From JANLTP01 sp031363055 (lineage in GTDB: Bacteria > Pseudomonadota > Gammaproteobacteria > Burkholderiales > Burkholderiaceae_E): DNA of 8,532 bases. The stretch covers positions 1 through 8,532 of the forward strand of contig JANLTP010000074.1 in assembly GCA_031363055.1 (NCBI GenBank), in the 5' to 3' direction. Under the pieces are notes generated by a model. It searched no databases and was not told the DNA's origin. It worked only from the letters and a program-made list of their open reading frames with translations. Positions 1-5,662 of this stretch are shown piece after piece (within the stretch, counting starts at the first letter, position 1; every line of letters begins with the position of its first letter). The translations under genes were made by a program, and so were the position numbers.

Positions 1-258
1 ATGCGGATGAAAATAGGCCTCGACCCGCTCCCCCTTGTCGTTGAGCGCGTAGACCTCAAAGCAGCCACCGTCCTCCTTGATCCGACGGACTCTCCATCCC
101 CGTTCGATCAGCTTTTTTTCCAGGACTTCCTGAGTCTGCCACTGCGATCGCGGTTCTGAATCGCAGGTGGCCAATCCGGTTGCACCAGATCTTTGGGTAG
201 CTAATAACAGGAGCATCGCCAGGCATCGCCGAGCTACCGAGAATGGAATTTTTTTCAT
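1..258 (-). CDS. PepSY-domain periplasmic protein, C-terminus cut by window edge
   Basis: Read on the minus strand, the ATG at 258 opens a frame that stays open to position 1 (86 codons, no stop in the window). Residues 1-30 form a signal peptide: MKK, then a hydrophobic LAMLLLLA core, with probable cleavage near ATGLA. The mature part starts TCDSEP and has the small PepSY_2-type pattern: a Trp (W40), a helix carrying E44/K48/K49, the G54-W-x-V strand, the conserved G-G-C-F-E-V-Y strand (64-70), and a charged turn before V-E-A-Y-F-H-P. C32 and C66 are placed to form a disulfide, as is usual for this group. A GGAG lies 6 nt upstream of the ATG, and the gene follows the secreted protein upstream by 39 nt, so the two are probably co-transcribed. 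Small PepSY proteins of this type often sit beside cytochrome b561-like genes; if so here, that gene lies beyond the left edge (inference). The exact biochemical role is unknown. Confidence 0.85.
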   Translation of the reverse strand, partial: MKKIPFSVARRCLAMLLLLATQRSGATGLATCDSEPRSQWQTQEVLEKKLIERGWRVRRIKEDGGCFEVYALNDKGERVEAYFHPH

Positions 259-297
259 GGTTGTCTCCGTCAATAGCGGCTTTCCCGAGCCGCCAGG

Positions 298-891
298 TCA
301 ATCGAGCCGCTTGGCCGCAATCCGGCCCAGATCCTCCAAGGTCTTTAGCGCCGAGGCGCGATCGCGCTGCTGCAGGCTGGGCGATGTCAGGAATAGCGTG
401 CGTTCGCCGCGGTGTAGCACCAGCATTGCGCCGTCGCTGAGAATACCCCGCTTGGCATCGCTGACCTCGACGAAAGCCACGGCGCCGTTGCCCAGACCGA
501 CAGCGTTCAATATTTCGTATCGCACATTGCGCGCGGCACCCGGTTTGGATCGGTCGATAAAACCGATTGCCATGCCTTCAGCCTCTGCCATTGCCGTGTC
601 GTTGCCGTAAAACTCTTGAACGCCAAACACAACGACACCGCTGCTGTCTTTCCATTGGCATTCGGTAAGGCCGTATTTTTCTATTCTCGTGCTGCGCTCA
701 CCGGGCTTCGCGCCGGGAAAGGCCCGCTGCACTTCAGACAAGGGCAGCACCGAACAGGGTTCGCCACTCGGTAACCGGGTAGCTGGTTTTGGCGTTTGTG
801 CGAGGGCGTGGCCCATTTGGGCGCTGGCGAGAAGCGCCAGCACGACCACGATCAAAGACGCAACTCGCCGCAGGATGCAGGTAGGCTTCAA
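298..891 (-). CDS. Secreted DUF3558-like protein of unknown function (TTG start)
   Basis: This 197-residue protein is chosen to begin at the TTG at 891, because a GGAG lies exactly 6 nt upstream, the same spacing as in the downstream PepSY gene. This start also places a classic signal peptide at the N-terminus: K2, R8-R9, hydrophobic core 10-24, and an ALA-Q cleavage site after residue 31. A start at 996 would put 35 unlikely residues ahead of the signal peptide. The mature protein begins with a Pro-rich stretch, then has C46 (EPCSVL), a helix ending in FPG, and C78 within the L-T-E-C-Q-W strand. The two cysteines probably form a disulfide. The pattern 'C-x-L-L...V...FPG...C-x-W' followed by alternating strands recalls DUF3558-like exported proteins. 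That is a resemblance from memory, not a search result. No catalytic motif is visible. It probably acts in the periplasm with its operon partner. Confidence 0.75.
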   Translation of the reverse strand: MKPTCILRRVASLIVVVLALLASAQMGHALAQTPKPATRLPSGEPCSVLPLSEVQRAFPGAKPGERSTRIEKYGLTECQWKDSSGVVVFGVQEFYGNDTAMAEAEGMAIGFIDRSKPGAARNVRYEILNAVGLGNGAVAFVEVSDAKRGILSDGAMLVLHRGERTLFLTSPSLQQRDRASALKTLEDLGRIAAKRLD

Positions 892-1051
892 GATGGGCTC
901 CGTAGACGGGTTGTGTGAACCAGGTTCTGTTCGAGCACATCTTAACCCAAGTACTGTTGGCCGATTCTGTACGCTGTGCGAACCTGTCTGCTGCACGAAA
1001 CCCTATCCATCACTAAGCTGGCGCGAAACACCACAGCCGTGGCAATAACTA

Positions 1052-1228
1052 TTGACCGTATTGCCCGCGATTCGTGGTGTGCCGAACCCGTTTGGCAGTC
1101 GCAGTGTTATCGATACGCAGGATTTCATGTTGCCGGTCGACGACACGCACTTTCGCGTCTTCGAACGACATCATCCTGGGCGCGCAGCCGATCATCTGCC
1201 GTCTGGCCGATCGCTTGCATCGCTTTAG
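1052..1228 (+). pseudogene. Possible remnant of a Rieske oxygenase alpha subunit, C-terminal domain
   Basis: The plus frame from the TTG at 1052 to the TAG at 1226-1228 encodes 58 residues with a coherent motif: LPAIRGVPNPFG, then a short turn, then DFMLPVDDTHFRVF. In aromatic-ring-hydroxylating oxygenase alpha subunits (phthalate-dioxygenase/VanA superfamily), the catalytic domain has a segment reading roughly 'LPNIRxVPxPFG...xPVDDTHFRxF'. The match here is close over about 35 residues and then dissolves into a basic, unstructured tail. The preceding stop (1046-1048) and the lack of a ribosome site mean this is not an intact gene. I infer a fragment left by decay of a second oxygenase gene, distinct from the complete one at 3316. 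It could still be a chance resemblance, since it rests on one short motif. Confidence 0.4.
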
Positions 1229-1240
1229 TGCATTGCCTTT

Positions 1241-1384
1241 ATGCTCGGTATTTGCGGGGCAGGACACAAGACCAGATTCGTGCGCAGGGGTTTTTATCTG
1301 ATGCCGGAGGAACAGGAGGCCAACGACCAGTTCCTGCCCTGCTGCTCGAGAGCGAAAGGGCTGCGTTTGGTGATTGATTTTTAA
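1241..1384 (+). CDS. Doubtful 47-residue ORF, unknown function
   Basis: The ATG at 1241 opens a 47-codon frame ending at TAA 1382-1384, 52 nt before cnoX. It is in the same reading frame as the oxygenase-like remnant upstream, separated from it by the TAG at 1226. The product starts MLGICGAGHK, has a basic stretch with R12, R15 and R16, then an acidic segment MPEEQEAND, a CC pair at residues 34-35, and ends VIDF. No ribosome site precedes the ATG. An internal ATG at 1301 would give 27 residues, but the purine-rich GGAGGAACAGGAGG lies after that ATG rather than before it. I recognise no family. It may be further degenerate coding sequence rather than a live gene. Confidence 0.22.
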   Translation: MLGICGAGHKTRFVRRGFYLMPEEQEANDQFLPCCSRAKGLRLVIDF

Positions 1385-1436
1385 GGTTCATGCGAAAATC
1401 ATCGACTTCTCGAACTTCTGCGTGCCCTAAAGTCAA

Positions 1437-2282
1437 ATGATTGAAACCAACGCTACCCGATTCAAGGCCGATGTGATCGACGCCTCGATGCAGACGCCGG
1501 TCCTGCTCGACTTCTGGGCGCCCTGGTGTGGCCCGTGCAAGTCGCTGGGGCCGCTGCTCGAAAAACTCGAAGTGGCCTATCAGGGTCGCTTCAAACTGGT
1601 CAAGATCAACACCGATGCCGAGCAACAGCTTGCCCAGCAGTTCCGCATCAAATCGATTCCGACGGTTTATGCGTTCGTTGCCGGCAAGCCGGTCGATCAG
1701 TTCCAGGGTGCGCTGCCCGAGGGCAAGCTGCGCGAATTCATCGACAAACTGATGCCGAATCCCGCCGAGCTCGAGCTCGATCACGCTGCTGAAGCGCTCG
1801 AGGCGGGAAACGTCAGCCTGGCCACCGAACATATCCGCAAGGCCATTGCGCTAGCCCCCGCCAACGAATCGGGGCGGCTCATGTACGCCCAGGTGTTACT
1901 GCAGGCAGACGACCCGGGTGCGGCCCAGGCGCAGATCGATCTGCTGTCCAACGCGACCCTCGAGGACCCGCAGGTTCAGGCGCTTGCGCAGGCAATTCGT
2001 CAGGCGGCGCAGGCCAATCACTTGCCGCCACGCCCCGAGCTCGAACAACGCATCGAGTCAAACCCGGCCGACCTGCAGGCGCGGCTCGACTACGCCGAGC
2101 ATTGCGTCAAATACAAGGCCTGGGATGAGGCGTTCACCCAGCTCATCGAGTTGGTCAGTCGCGACCGCGGCTTTGGCGAGGACGTCGGGCGCAAGCGAAT
2201 GATCGAGGTGTTCCAACTTGCCAGCGCTCAGCCGGAACTGGTGTCAAAGTGGCGGCGTCAATTGAGTTCGGCGTTGAACTGA
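1437..2282 (+). CDS. cnoX: Thioredoxin-TPR co-chaperone CnoX (YbbN) with a CGPC active site
   Basis: This 281-residue cytosolic protein has an N-terminal thioredoxin fold (about 1-110) and a helical TPR-like C-terminal region (about 115-281), the CnoX/YbbN architecture and length. CnoX-type proteins hold oxidation-damaged clients, can form mixed disulfides with them, and pass them to GroEL/ES and DnaK (family knowledge). The thioredoxin part shows FWAPWCGPCK with cysteines at 31 and 34, the buried Asp25, NTD at 58-60, and the cis-proline P75 in KSIPTVYAF. The C-terminal part begins NPAELELDHAAEALEAGN and contains repeated helix pairs, including the ALAPAN turn and the ESNPADLQARLDYA helix typical of the TPR_20 segment. 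E. coli CnoX has lost the first active-site cysteine. This one keeps both, so redox activity is possible. No strong ribosome site is visible before the ATG. The SDR gene starts 51 nt downstream. Confidence 0.93.
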   Translation: MIETNATRFKADVIDASMQTPVLLDFWAPWCGPCKSLGPLLEKLEVAYQGRFKLVKINTDAEQQLAQQFRIKSIPTVYAFVAGKPVDQFQGALPEGKLREFIDKLMPNPAELELDHAAEALEAGNVSLATEHIRKAIALAPANESGRLMYAQVLLQADDPGAAQAQIDLLSNATLEDPQVQALAQAIRQAAQANHLPPRPELEQRIESNPADLQARLDYAEHCVKYKAWDEAFTQLIELVSRDRGFGEDVGRKRMIEVFQLASAQPELVSKWRRQLSSALN

Positions 2283-2333
2283 GCAGATAATGGCGTATCC
2301 CAAGCAGACCTTAACAGGCGAGGAGACAATCGC

Positions 2334-3299
2334 ATGCATCTCGAAGGTAAATCCGCCATCGTGACCGGCGCCGGACGCGGCATCGGGCGCGATGTTGCAT
2401 TATTGCTGGCGCGCCAAGGCGCGCGGGTCGTCGTCAATGATCCTGGCGTCGGGCGTGGCGGTGAGCCGACCGATGAGCGTCCGGCTGACGATGTAGTGGC
2501 TGAAATCAGGTCGGGTGGCGGCACGGCGTTGGCCAACTACGACAGCGTTTCCGACTATCAAAAAGCCGGCCGCATGGTTGCCCAGTGTGTCGATACCTTC
2601 GGCAAGATCGACATCCTCGTCAATGTCGCCGGCATGTTGCGCGAGCGCATGATCTGGAACATGTCGGAGGATGATTTTGATGCGGTAATCAATGTCCATT
2701 TGAAGGGCCATTGGGCGATGTCGCATCACGCCATCAAGTACATGCGCCGTGAGGGGTACGGGCGAATCGTCAATTTTTCATCCGATGCGTTCAAGGGTTC
2801 GGTCGGTCAGTGCAACTACAGTGCCGCCAAGGCCGGCATCATCGGACTGACGCGCTCGATCGCGCGCGAGACCGCGAAATTCGGCATTACCTGTAACGCA
2901 CTGTGTCCGGCCGCCGACACCCGCATGATGATGAATGACGCCGTCATCGCCAATCAGAAGCGCAAGCTCGAGGCCGGTTTGATGACGCAGGAGCAGTACG
3001 ATCGATTCTTTGTCGGCCGTGGCCCCGAGCACATTGCGCCGATGGTTGCCTACCTGTGCACCGACGGCGCCGATTTCATCAACGGTCATGTCTTTCATGT
3101 CGAGCGCGGCCGCATCAACAGCTACTACTACGGCGAGGACTTCAAGACCCTCAGCAATGACGGTTCGGTGTTTACGCTCGAGCAATTGATCGAACAAATT
3201 CCTTCAACGGTCATGGCCGGTCTCACGCCAGTGGTGCCGCCGGTGCGAATGCAGGATGCGGTCAAGTCCGGAGACAAGAAAAGCGAAATCAGTCATTGA
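2334..3299 (+). CDS. SDR-family NAD-dependent dehydrogenase, MFE-2-like hydroxyacyl-CoA dehydrogenase type
   Basis: This 321-residue short-chain dehydrogenase starts at the ATG 8 nt after an AGGAG (2321-2325). The Rossmann motif TGAGRGIGR spans residues 11-19. Asp36 at the end of the second strand (VVVNDPG) favours NAD over NADP. NVAG (97-100) stands in for the usual NNAG. The catalytic set is N120, S149, Y162 and K166 (YSAAK). The stretch 'VVNDPGVGRGG...ADDVVAEIRSGGGTALANYDSV' resembles the (3R)-hydroxyacyl-CoA dehydrogenase unit of peroxisomal multifunctional enzyme type 2 and its bacterial relatives. These oxidise 3-hydroxyacyl-CoAs or steroid/alicyclic alcohols. The C-terminal tail beyond about 265 is longer than in minimal 250-residue SDRs, also as in that group. 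The Rieske oxygenase starts 16 nt after its stop, so the two are almost certainly co-transcribed. It probably oxidises an alcohol in the same pathway; the actual substrate cannot be read from the sequence. Confidence 0.9.
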   Translation: MHLEGKSAIVTGAGRGIGRDVALLLARQGARVVVNDPGVGRGGEPTDERPADDVVAEIRSGGGTALANYDSVSDYQKAGRMVAQCVDTFGKIDILVNVAGMLRERMIWNMSEDDFDAVINVHLKGHWAMSHHAIKYMRREGYGRIVNFSSDAFKGSVGQCNYSAAKAGIIGLTRSIARETAKFGITCNALCPAADTRMMMNDAVIANQKRKLEAGLMTQEQYDRFFVGRGPEHIAPMVAYLCTDGADFINGHVFHVERGRINSYYYGEDFKTLSNDGSVFTLEQLIEQIPSTVMAGLTPVVPPVRMQDAVKSGDKKSEISH

Positions 3300-3315
3300 T
3301 ACGATCAAGGGACGC

Positions 3316-4362
3316 ATGATGTGGGCAAGAAATTGCTGGTACGTGATTGCCTGGGAGCATGAGATACCTGCTGCCGAGTCTTTGCAGCTCTTTAGCCGCA
3401 AGCTGCTCAACGAACCGATCCTGGTTTACCGCAAAAGCGACGGCAGCCTGGTTGCGATGGAAGATCGCTGTCCTCATCGCCATGCCCCGCTATCGCAAGG
3501 CCGAAAAGAGGGCGATGATATTCGTTGTGGCTACCACGGCCTGAAATTCAATGCGCAGGGGCAGTGCGTCGAGATTCCAGGTATGGAGCGAGCGCCTGCA
3601 AAAATCTGTAGCCGTTGCTACCCAGTCGTTTCGAAGAATAACTGGATCTTCATCTGGATGGGTGATCCGGCGCTCGCTGACCCTATTGCGCTGCCGGACA
3701 ATTTCTCCTGCGCCCACAGCCAATGGCGCAACCTGCCCGGCTATCTGCACTACGATACCCCGTACCTTTTGATCTGCGACAACCTGCTGGACTTTTCGCA
3801 CCTGAGTTATGTGCATGAGAAAACGTTGGGAGGCTCAACTGCCATCGCGCAGTCCCGTCCGCAGATTGAGGCGGTGACGACGCCCGGTCAACGCGGAATC
3901 AAAGTCACACGGCGGGTCCCCAATGTACCGGCCCCGCCGTTTTATCAACGCTTCAGAACGTTTAATACCCACCTCGATCGCTGGTTCATTTACGAGTTTC
4001 TGATGCCTGGCACCCTGTTGATGCATTCGGGCGGCCGCCCCGTCAATGATGCTCCGGACGACCTGTCCAACGCGGTACAGTTGCATAGCTGCCAAACGCT
4101 GAGCCCGGAAACTGAAAACAGCACACACTATTTCTTTCAGCAGTCTCACCAAGCCGGACTCGGCGATGACACCGTGACCCAGTCGATTTACGATTCCTTG
4201 GTCTGCGCCTTCGAAGAAGATCGCGCCATGATCAGTGCGCAACACCGCAACCTTGGACTCGCCGGTGGCGCCTCGATGGTGCCCTTGCATTTCGATGCTG
4301 CGCTGTTGCAGTTCCGAAAGCTGGTCGAGTCGGAGGTGCTGCGCGAGCAGGGCAGGTCGTGA
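3316..4362 (+). CDS. Rieske non-heme iron oxygenase, VanA (vanillate O-demethylase)-like terminal oxygenase
   Basis: This is a 348-residue protein counted from the ATG at 3316. The next ATG (3319) is equally possible and sits 6 nt after AAGGGA. A start at 3256 would overlap the SDR by 44 nt and add residues absent from the family, which begins like M-x-x-N-C-W-Y-V. The Rieske [2Fe-2S] ligands are C52-P-H54 and C71-G-Y-H74, with 16 residues between the pairs. The mononuclear iron site follows in D-N-L-L-D-F-S-H-L-S-Y-V-H (H162 and H167). The third ligand is probably the Asp in AFEEDR (D302), where the dicamba monooxygenase ligand falls. The relatives (VanA, DdmC, LigX-type) are O-demethylases or hydroxylases of aromatic substrates that use O2 and electrons from a reductase or ferredoxin. 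No intact partner lies in this window. The true substrate is unknown, so vanillate should not be assumed. Confidence 0.92.
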   Translation: MMWARNCWYVIAWEHEIPAAESLQLFSRKLLNEPILVYRKSDGSLVAMEDRCPHRHAPLSQGRKEGDDIRCGYHGLKFNAQGQCVEIPGMERAPAKICSRCYPVVSKNNWIFIWMGDPALADPIALPDNFSCAHSQWRNLPGYLHYDTPYLLICDNLLDFSHLSYVHEKTLGGSTAIAQSRPQIEAVTTPGQRGIKVTRRVPNVPAPPFYQRFRTFNTHLDRWFIYEFLMPGTLLMHSGGRPVNDAPDDLSNAVQLHSCQTLSPETENSTHYFFQQSHQAGLGDDTVTQSIYDSLVCAFEEDRAMISAQHRNLGLAGGASMVPLHFDAALLQFRKLVESEVLREQGRS

Positions 4363-4421
4363 GCGTGCAATTGCTCGTCACCGCCCTTTCGAGGCTTGCC
4401 AAAGTACTTCCATCCGAATAG
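4359..4421 (+). pseudogene. 20-codon ORF resembling the start of a VanB-type reductase
   Basis: A GTG at 4359 overlaps the oxygenase TGA (GTGA), with an AGCAGGG about 6 nt upstream. Such overlaps are typical of translationally coupled genes. The frame runs only 20 codons to the TAG at 4419-4421: VSVQLLVTALSRLAKVLPSE. VanB/phthalate-dioxygenase-reductase family proteins commonly begin with a pattern like 'M-x-L-x-V-x-V-T-A-x-R-x-x-A-x-G-I', and a reductase gene directly after a VanA-like gene is the usual order. I infer that this may be the truncated start of the oxygenase's reductase, with the rest deleted. The match is short, and the ORF may be a coincidence or a regulatory leader. Confidence 0.3.
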
Positions 4422-4463
4422 TGTTGAAGGCCATCGGGAACCTGCAAACTGTTGAGGTGCTTA

Positions 4464-4896
4464 ATGTCGCTTACGCTTTACGCCCATCCGTTTTCATCCT
4501 ATTGCCAAAAAGTGCTGGTGGCACTTTACGAGAACAACGTGTCGTTCGAATATCGAACGCTTGAAGAGCCCTCGGCGACGGCTGAGTTGAAGGAGCGCTG
4601 GCCGTTCGCGCGGTTTCCAGTCCTGGTTGACGAAGGCCGCACCGTCGTCGAGTCGACCATCGTTATTGAGCATCTGATGTTGACGCGTGGCGGCCGGTGA
4701 CACCCTGAGCCTTGCCGATTGTGCGGCGGCGCCGTCGCTGTTCTACGCCGATTGGGTACACCCGATCGCCGAGAAATTTTCAACACTGCGGGCGTACCGC
4801 TCCTGTCTGCTCGCCTGGCCTGCATTTGCTCGAGTCGTCGATGAGGGTAGACCGTTTCGGCAATACTTTCCGCTGGGGGCGCCGGACCGGGATTAA
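4464..4896 (+). pseudogene. Glutathione S-transferase gene broken by internal deletion and frameshift
   Basis: The ATG at 4464 (GAGG 6 nt upstream) begins a good GST thioredoxin-fold domain: MSLTLYAHPFSSYCQK, cis-Pro in RFPVLVD (P52), the glutathione-binding E63-S64, then IVIEHL. The frame then ends at a TGA (4698-4700) after 78 residues. In the next frame (about 4684-4896) the end of the same protein family appears: AAGDTLSLADCAAAP, LFYADWVHP, AFARVVDEGRPFRQYFPLGAPDRD. Intact relatives of this type are about 210-220 residues. The two pieces together cover about 140, so roughly 75-85 codons of the alpha-helical domain between IVIEHL and the AAGD motif are missing. The junction falls near 4678-4690, and the loss is not a multiple of three. 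The product should not fold as a GST. The remaining sequence looks little degraded, so the event seems recent, or it is an assembly error. Its stop lies 8 nt from the end of the convergent ATPase gene. Confidence 0.85.
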
Positions 4897-4904
4897 AACC
4901 TCAT

Positions 4905-5546
4905 TTAGTGTTGGTCGAGATCCACAATCAGCGCGAGCGACAGATCGTCGGGCGCCTCATAGCCGGTCAGCAAACAGGCGTGCATCGGGCTTTTGACGAA
5001 CTGCCGCAATTGCCTGAGGACAAATTCGATCGACACCTTGTCCAGCGCCGCAAAGGGGTCGTCCAGCAAGGTCACGGCGGTGTCTGCGGCGAACGCCGCC
5101 GCCAGCCAGACCTTACGCTTCGAACCGGTCGACAACATGTACATTGGCTTGGCCAGATGCGGCTCCAGTCCCAAGCCGTCCAACAGTTCCTGCAAGGGCC
5201 GCGCCGCCGCGCCGGGAAAGCCCGGGTAGCGCAATCGCAAAGTATCGAAATACTGCAAAGGCGTCAGGTTCTCAAAGGATTCGGTGCTCGGATCGGCCCA
5301 GAAGACCTGTTGACGGTAACCAGAAGCCTCACTAGACAGCAACACATCGTTGATCTTGATCGTTCCTGAGTGAGCACTCATTTCGCCGGACAGCAAGCGC
5401 AAGAGTGTGGTTTTGCCCCTGCCTTCGCCGCCGCAGATGAGGCTGAGCCCGGCCGGAATGTTGGCGCTTAGACGATCGAACAGTTGCCCTTGCGGGTAGG
5501 CAAAGCAGAGTTTTTCGATACGCAGAACAATGGACGAGTCGGCCAC
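4905..5546 (-). CDS. ABC-type ATPase (CcmA-like size) without a permease, atypical catalytic residues
   Basis: This 213-residue protein starts at the GTG at 5546, preceded by AGGAA at 6 nt. The frame extends to a GTG at 5660, but that start would add 38 non-family residues and run into the metH start. The order of motifs is that of a single ABC nucleotide-binding domain: strand VLRIEKLCFAYPQG, Walker A GGEGRGKT (39-46, K45), Q-loop around RQQVFWADP, signature LSTGSKRK (138-145), Walker B AVTLLDD (D162, D163) and D-loop AALD. Two positions are unusual. The catalytic Glu after Walker B is Asp (LLDDP), and the H-loop His is Tyr in LLTGYE (Y196). No membrane protein is encoded next to it. The downstream neighbour is the broken GST, in convergent orientation. 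LSTG-type signatures occur in CcmA- and ABC-2-type exporter ATPases. The transported substrate, if any, is unknown. Confidence 0.88.
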   Translation of the reverse strand: MADSSIVLRIEKLCFAYPQGQLFDRLSANIPAGLSLICGGEGRGKTTLLRLLSGEMSAHSGTIKINDVLLSSEASGYRQQVFWADPSTESFENLTPLQYFDTLRLRYPGFPGAAARPLQELLDGLGLEPHLAKPMYMLSTGSKRKVWLAAAFAADTAVTLLDDPFAALDKVSIEFVLRQLRQFVKSPMHACLLTGYEAPDDLSLALIVDLDQH

Positions 5547-5620
5547 GGGCGGTTCCTGAAACGGGCACGCAACGGATAGTAGCCGCCGAAAACTTCCGAC
5601 AATTGCCTTTACACACCAAT

Positions 5621-5649
5621 TTGACGGTGCAGCGATAAAATCAGCTGAT
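5621..5649 (+). promoter_or_regulatory. Weak candidate sigma-70-type promoter for metH
   Basis: TTGACG (5621-5626) is one mismatch from the -35 consensus. After a 17-nt spacer comes GCTGAT (5644-5649), which matches the -10 consensus at only three of six positions. It would place transcription start just before the metH ATG, leaving a very short leader that barely contains the AAGAG ribosome site at 5652-5656. No other hexamer pair in the gap between the divergent ATPase and metH is better. The call is weak. Confidence 0.2.
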
Positions 5650-5650
5650 T
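5639..5650. promoter_or_regulatory. 12-bp perfect palindrome AATCAGCTGATT before metH
   Basis: AATCAGCTGATT reads the same on both strands and lies 12 nt before the metH ATG, within the 116-nt gap shared with the divergent ATPase gene. It overlaps the candidate -10 element, where a repressor could act. It does not match the MetJ box (AGACGTCT) or the MetR pattern (TGAA-N5-TTCA), and I assign no regulator. A 12-bp palindrome in a gap of this length is only moderately unlikely by chance. Confidence 0.25.
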
Positions 5651-5662
5651 CAAGAGCCACTC

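Larger units (their letters stand above)
892..1436. other. 545-nt stretch without a confident gene
   Basis: This stretch separates the minus-strand secreted pair from the plus-strand cnoX cluster, so it must hold the promoters for both directions, but I see no convincing -35/-10 pair. Several ORFs of 60-130 codons overlap here on both strands. None has a good ribosome site, a recognisable domain or a sensible composition. The only coding-like signals are a Rieske-oxygenase-like piece (1052-1228) and a 47-codon ORF in the same frame (1241-1384), each listed separately. No tRNA-like fold, terminator hairpin with a T-run or repeat array was found by eye. Confidence 0.5.

Noticed and set aside
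1049..1267. 72-codon minus-strand ORF in the intergenic stretch
   Set aside because: It has no ribosome site or known motif, and the opposite strand carries a better coding-like signal.
1239..1832. 197-codon minus-strand ORF opposite the start of cnoX
   Set aside because: It is antisense to the clear thioredoxin domain and has shadow-like composition.
3256..3315. Upstream start for the Rieske oxygenase
   Set aside because: It would overlap the SDR by 44 nt and add a basic segment not seen in the family. The ATGs at 3316/3319 have AAGGGA before them and give the expected N-terminus.
4897..4904. Bidirectional terminator between the GST remnant and the ATPase gene
   Set aside because: Only 8 nt separate the stops, and no stem-loop with a T-run is visible around them.
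5547..5660. Upstream GTG start for the ABC ATPase
   Set aside because: The added 38 residues do not look like ABC sequence, and the GTG at 5546 has a well-spaced AGGAA.
5547..5662. Cobalamin or SAM riboswitch before metH
   Set aside because: The gap is only 116 nt and is shared with the divergent gene. No B12-box or SAM-aptamer core was seen.
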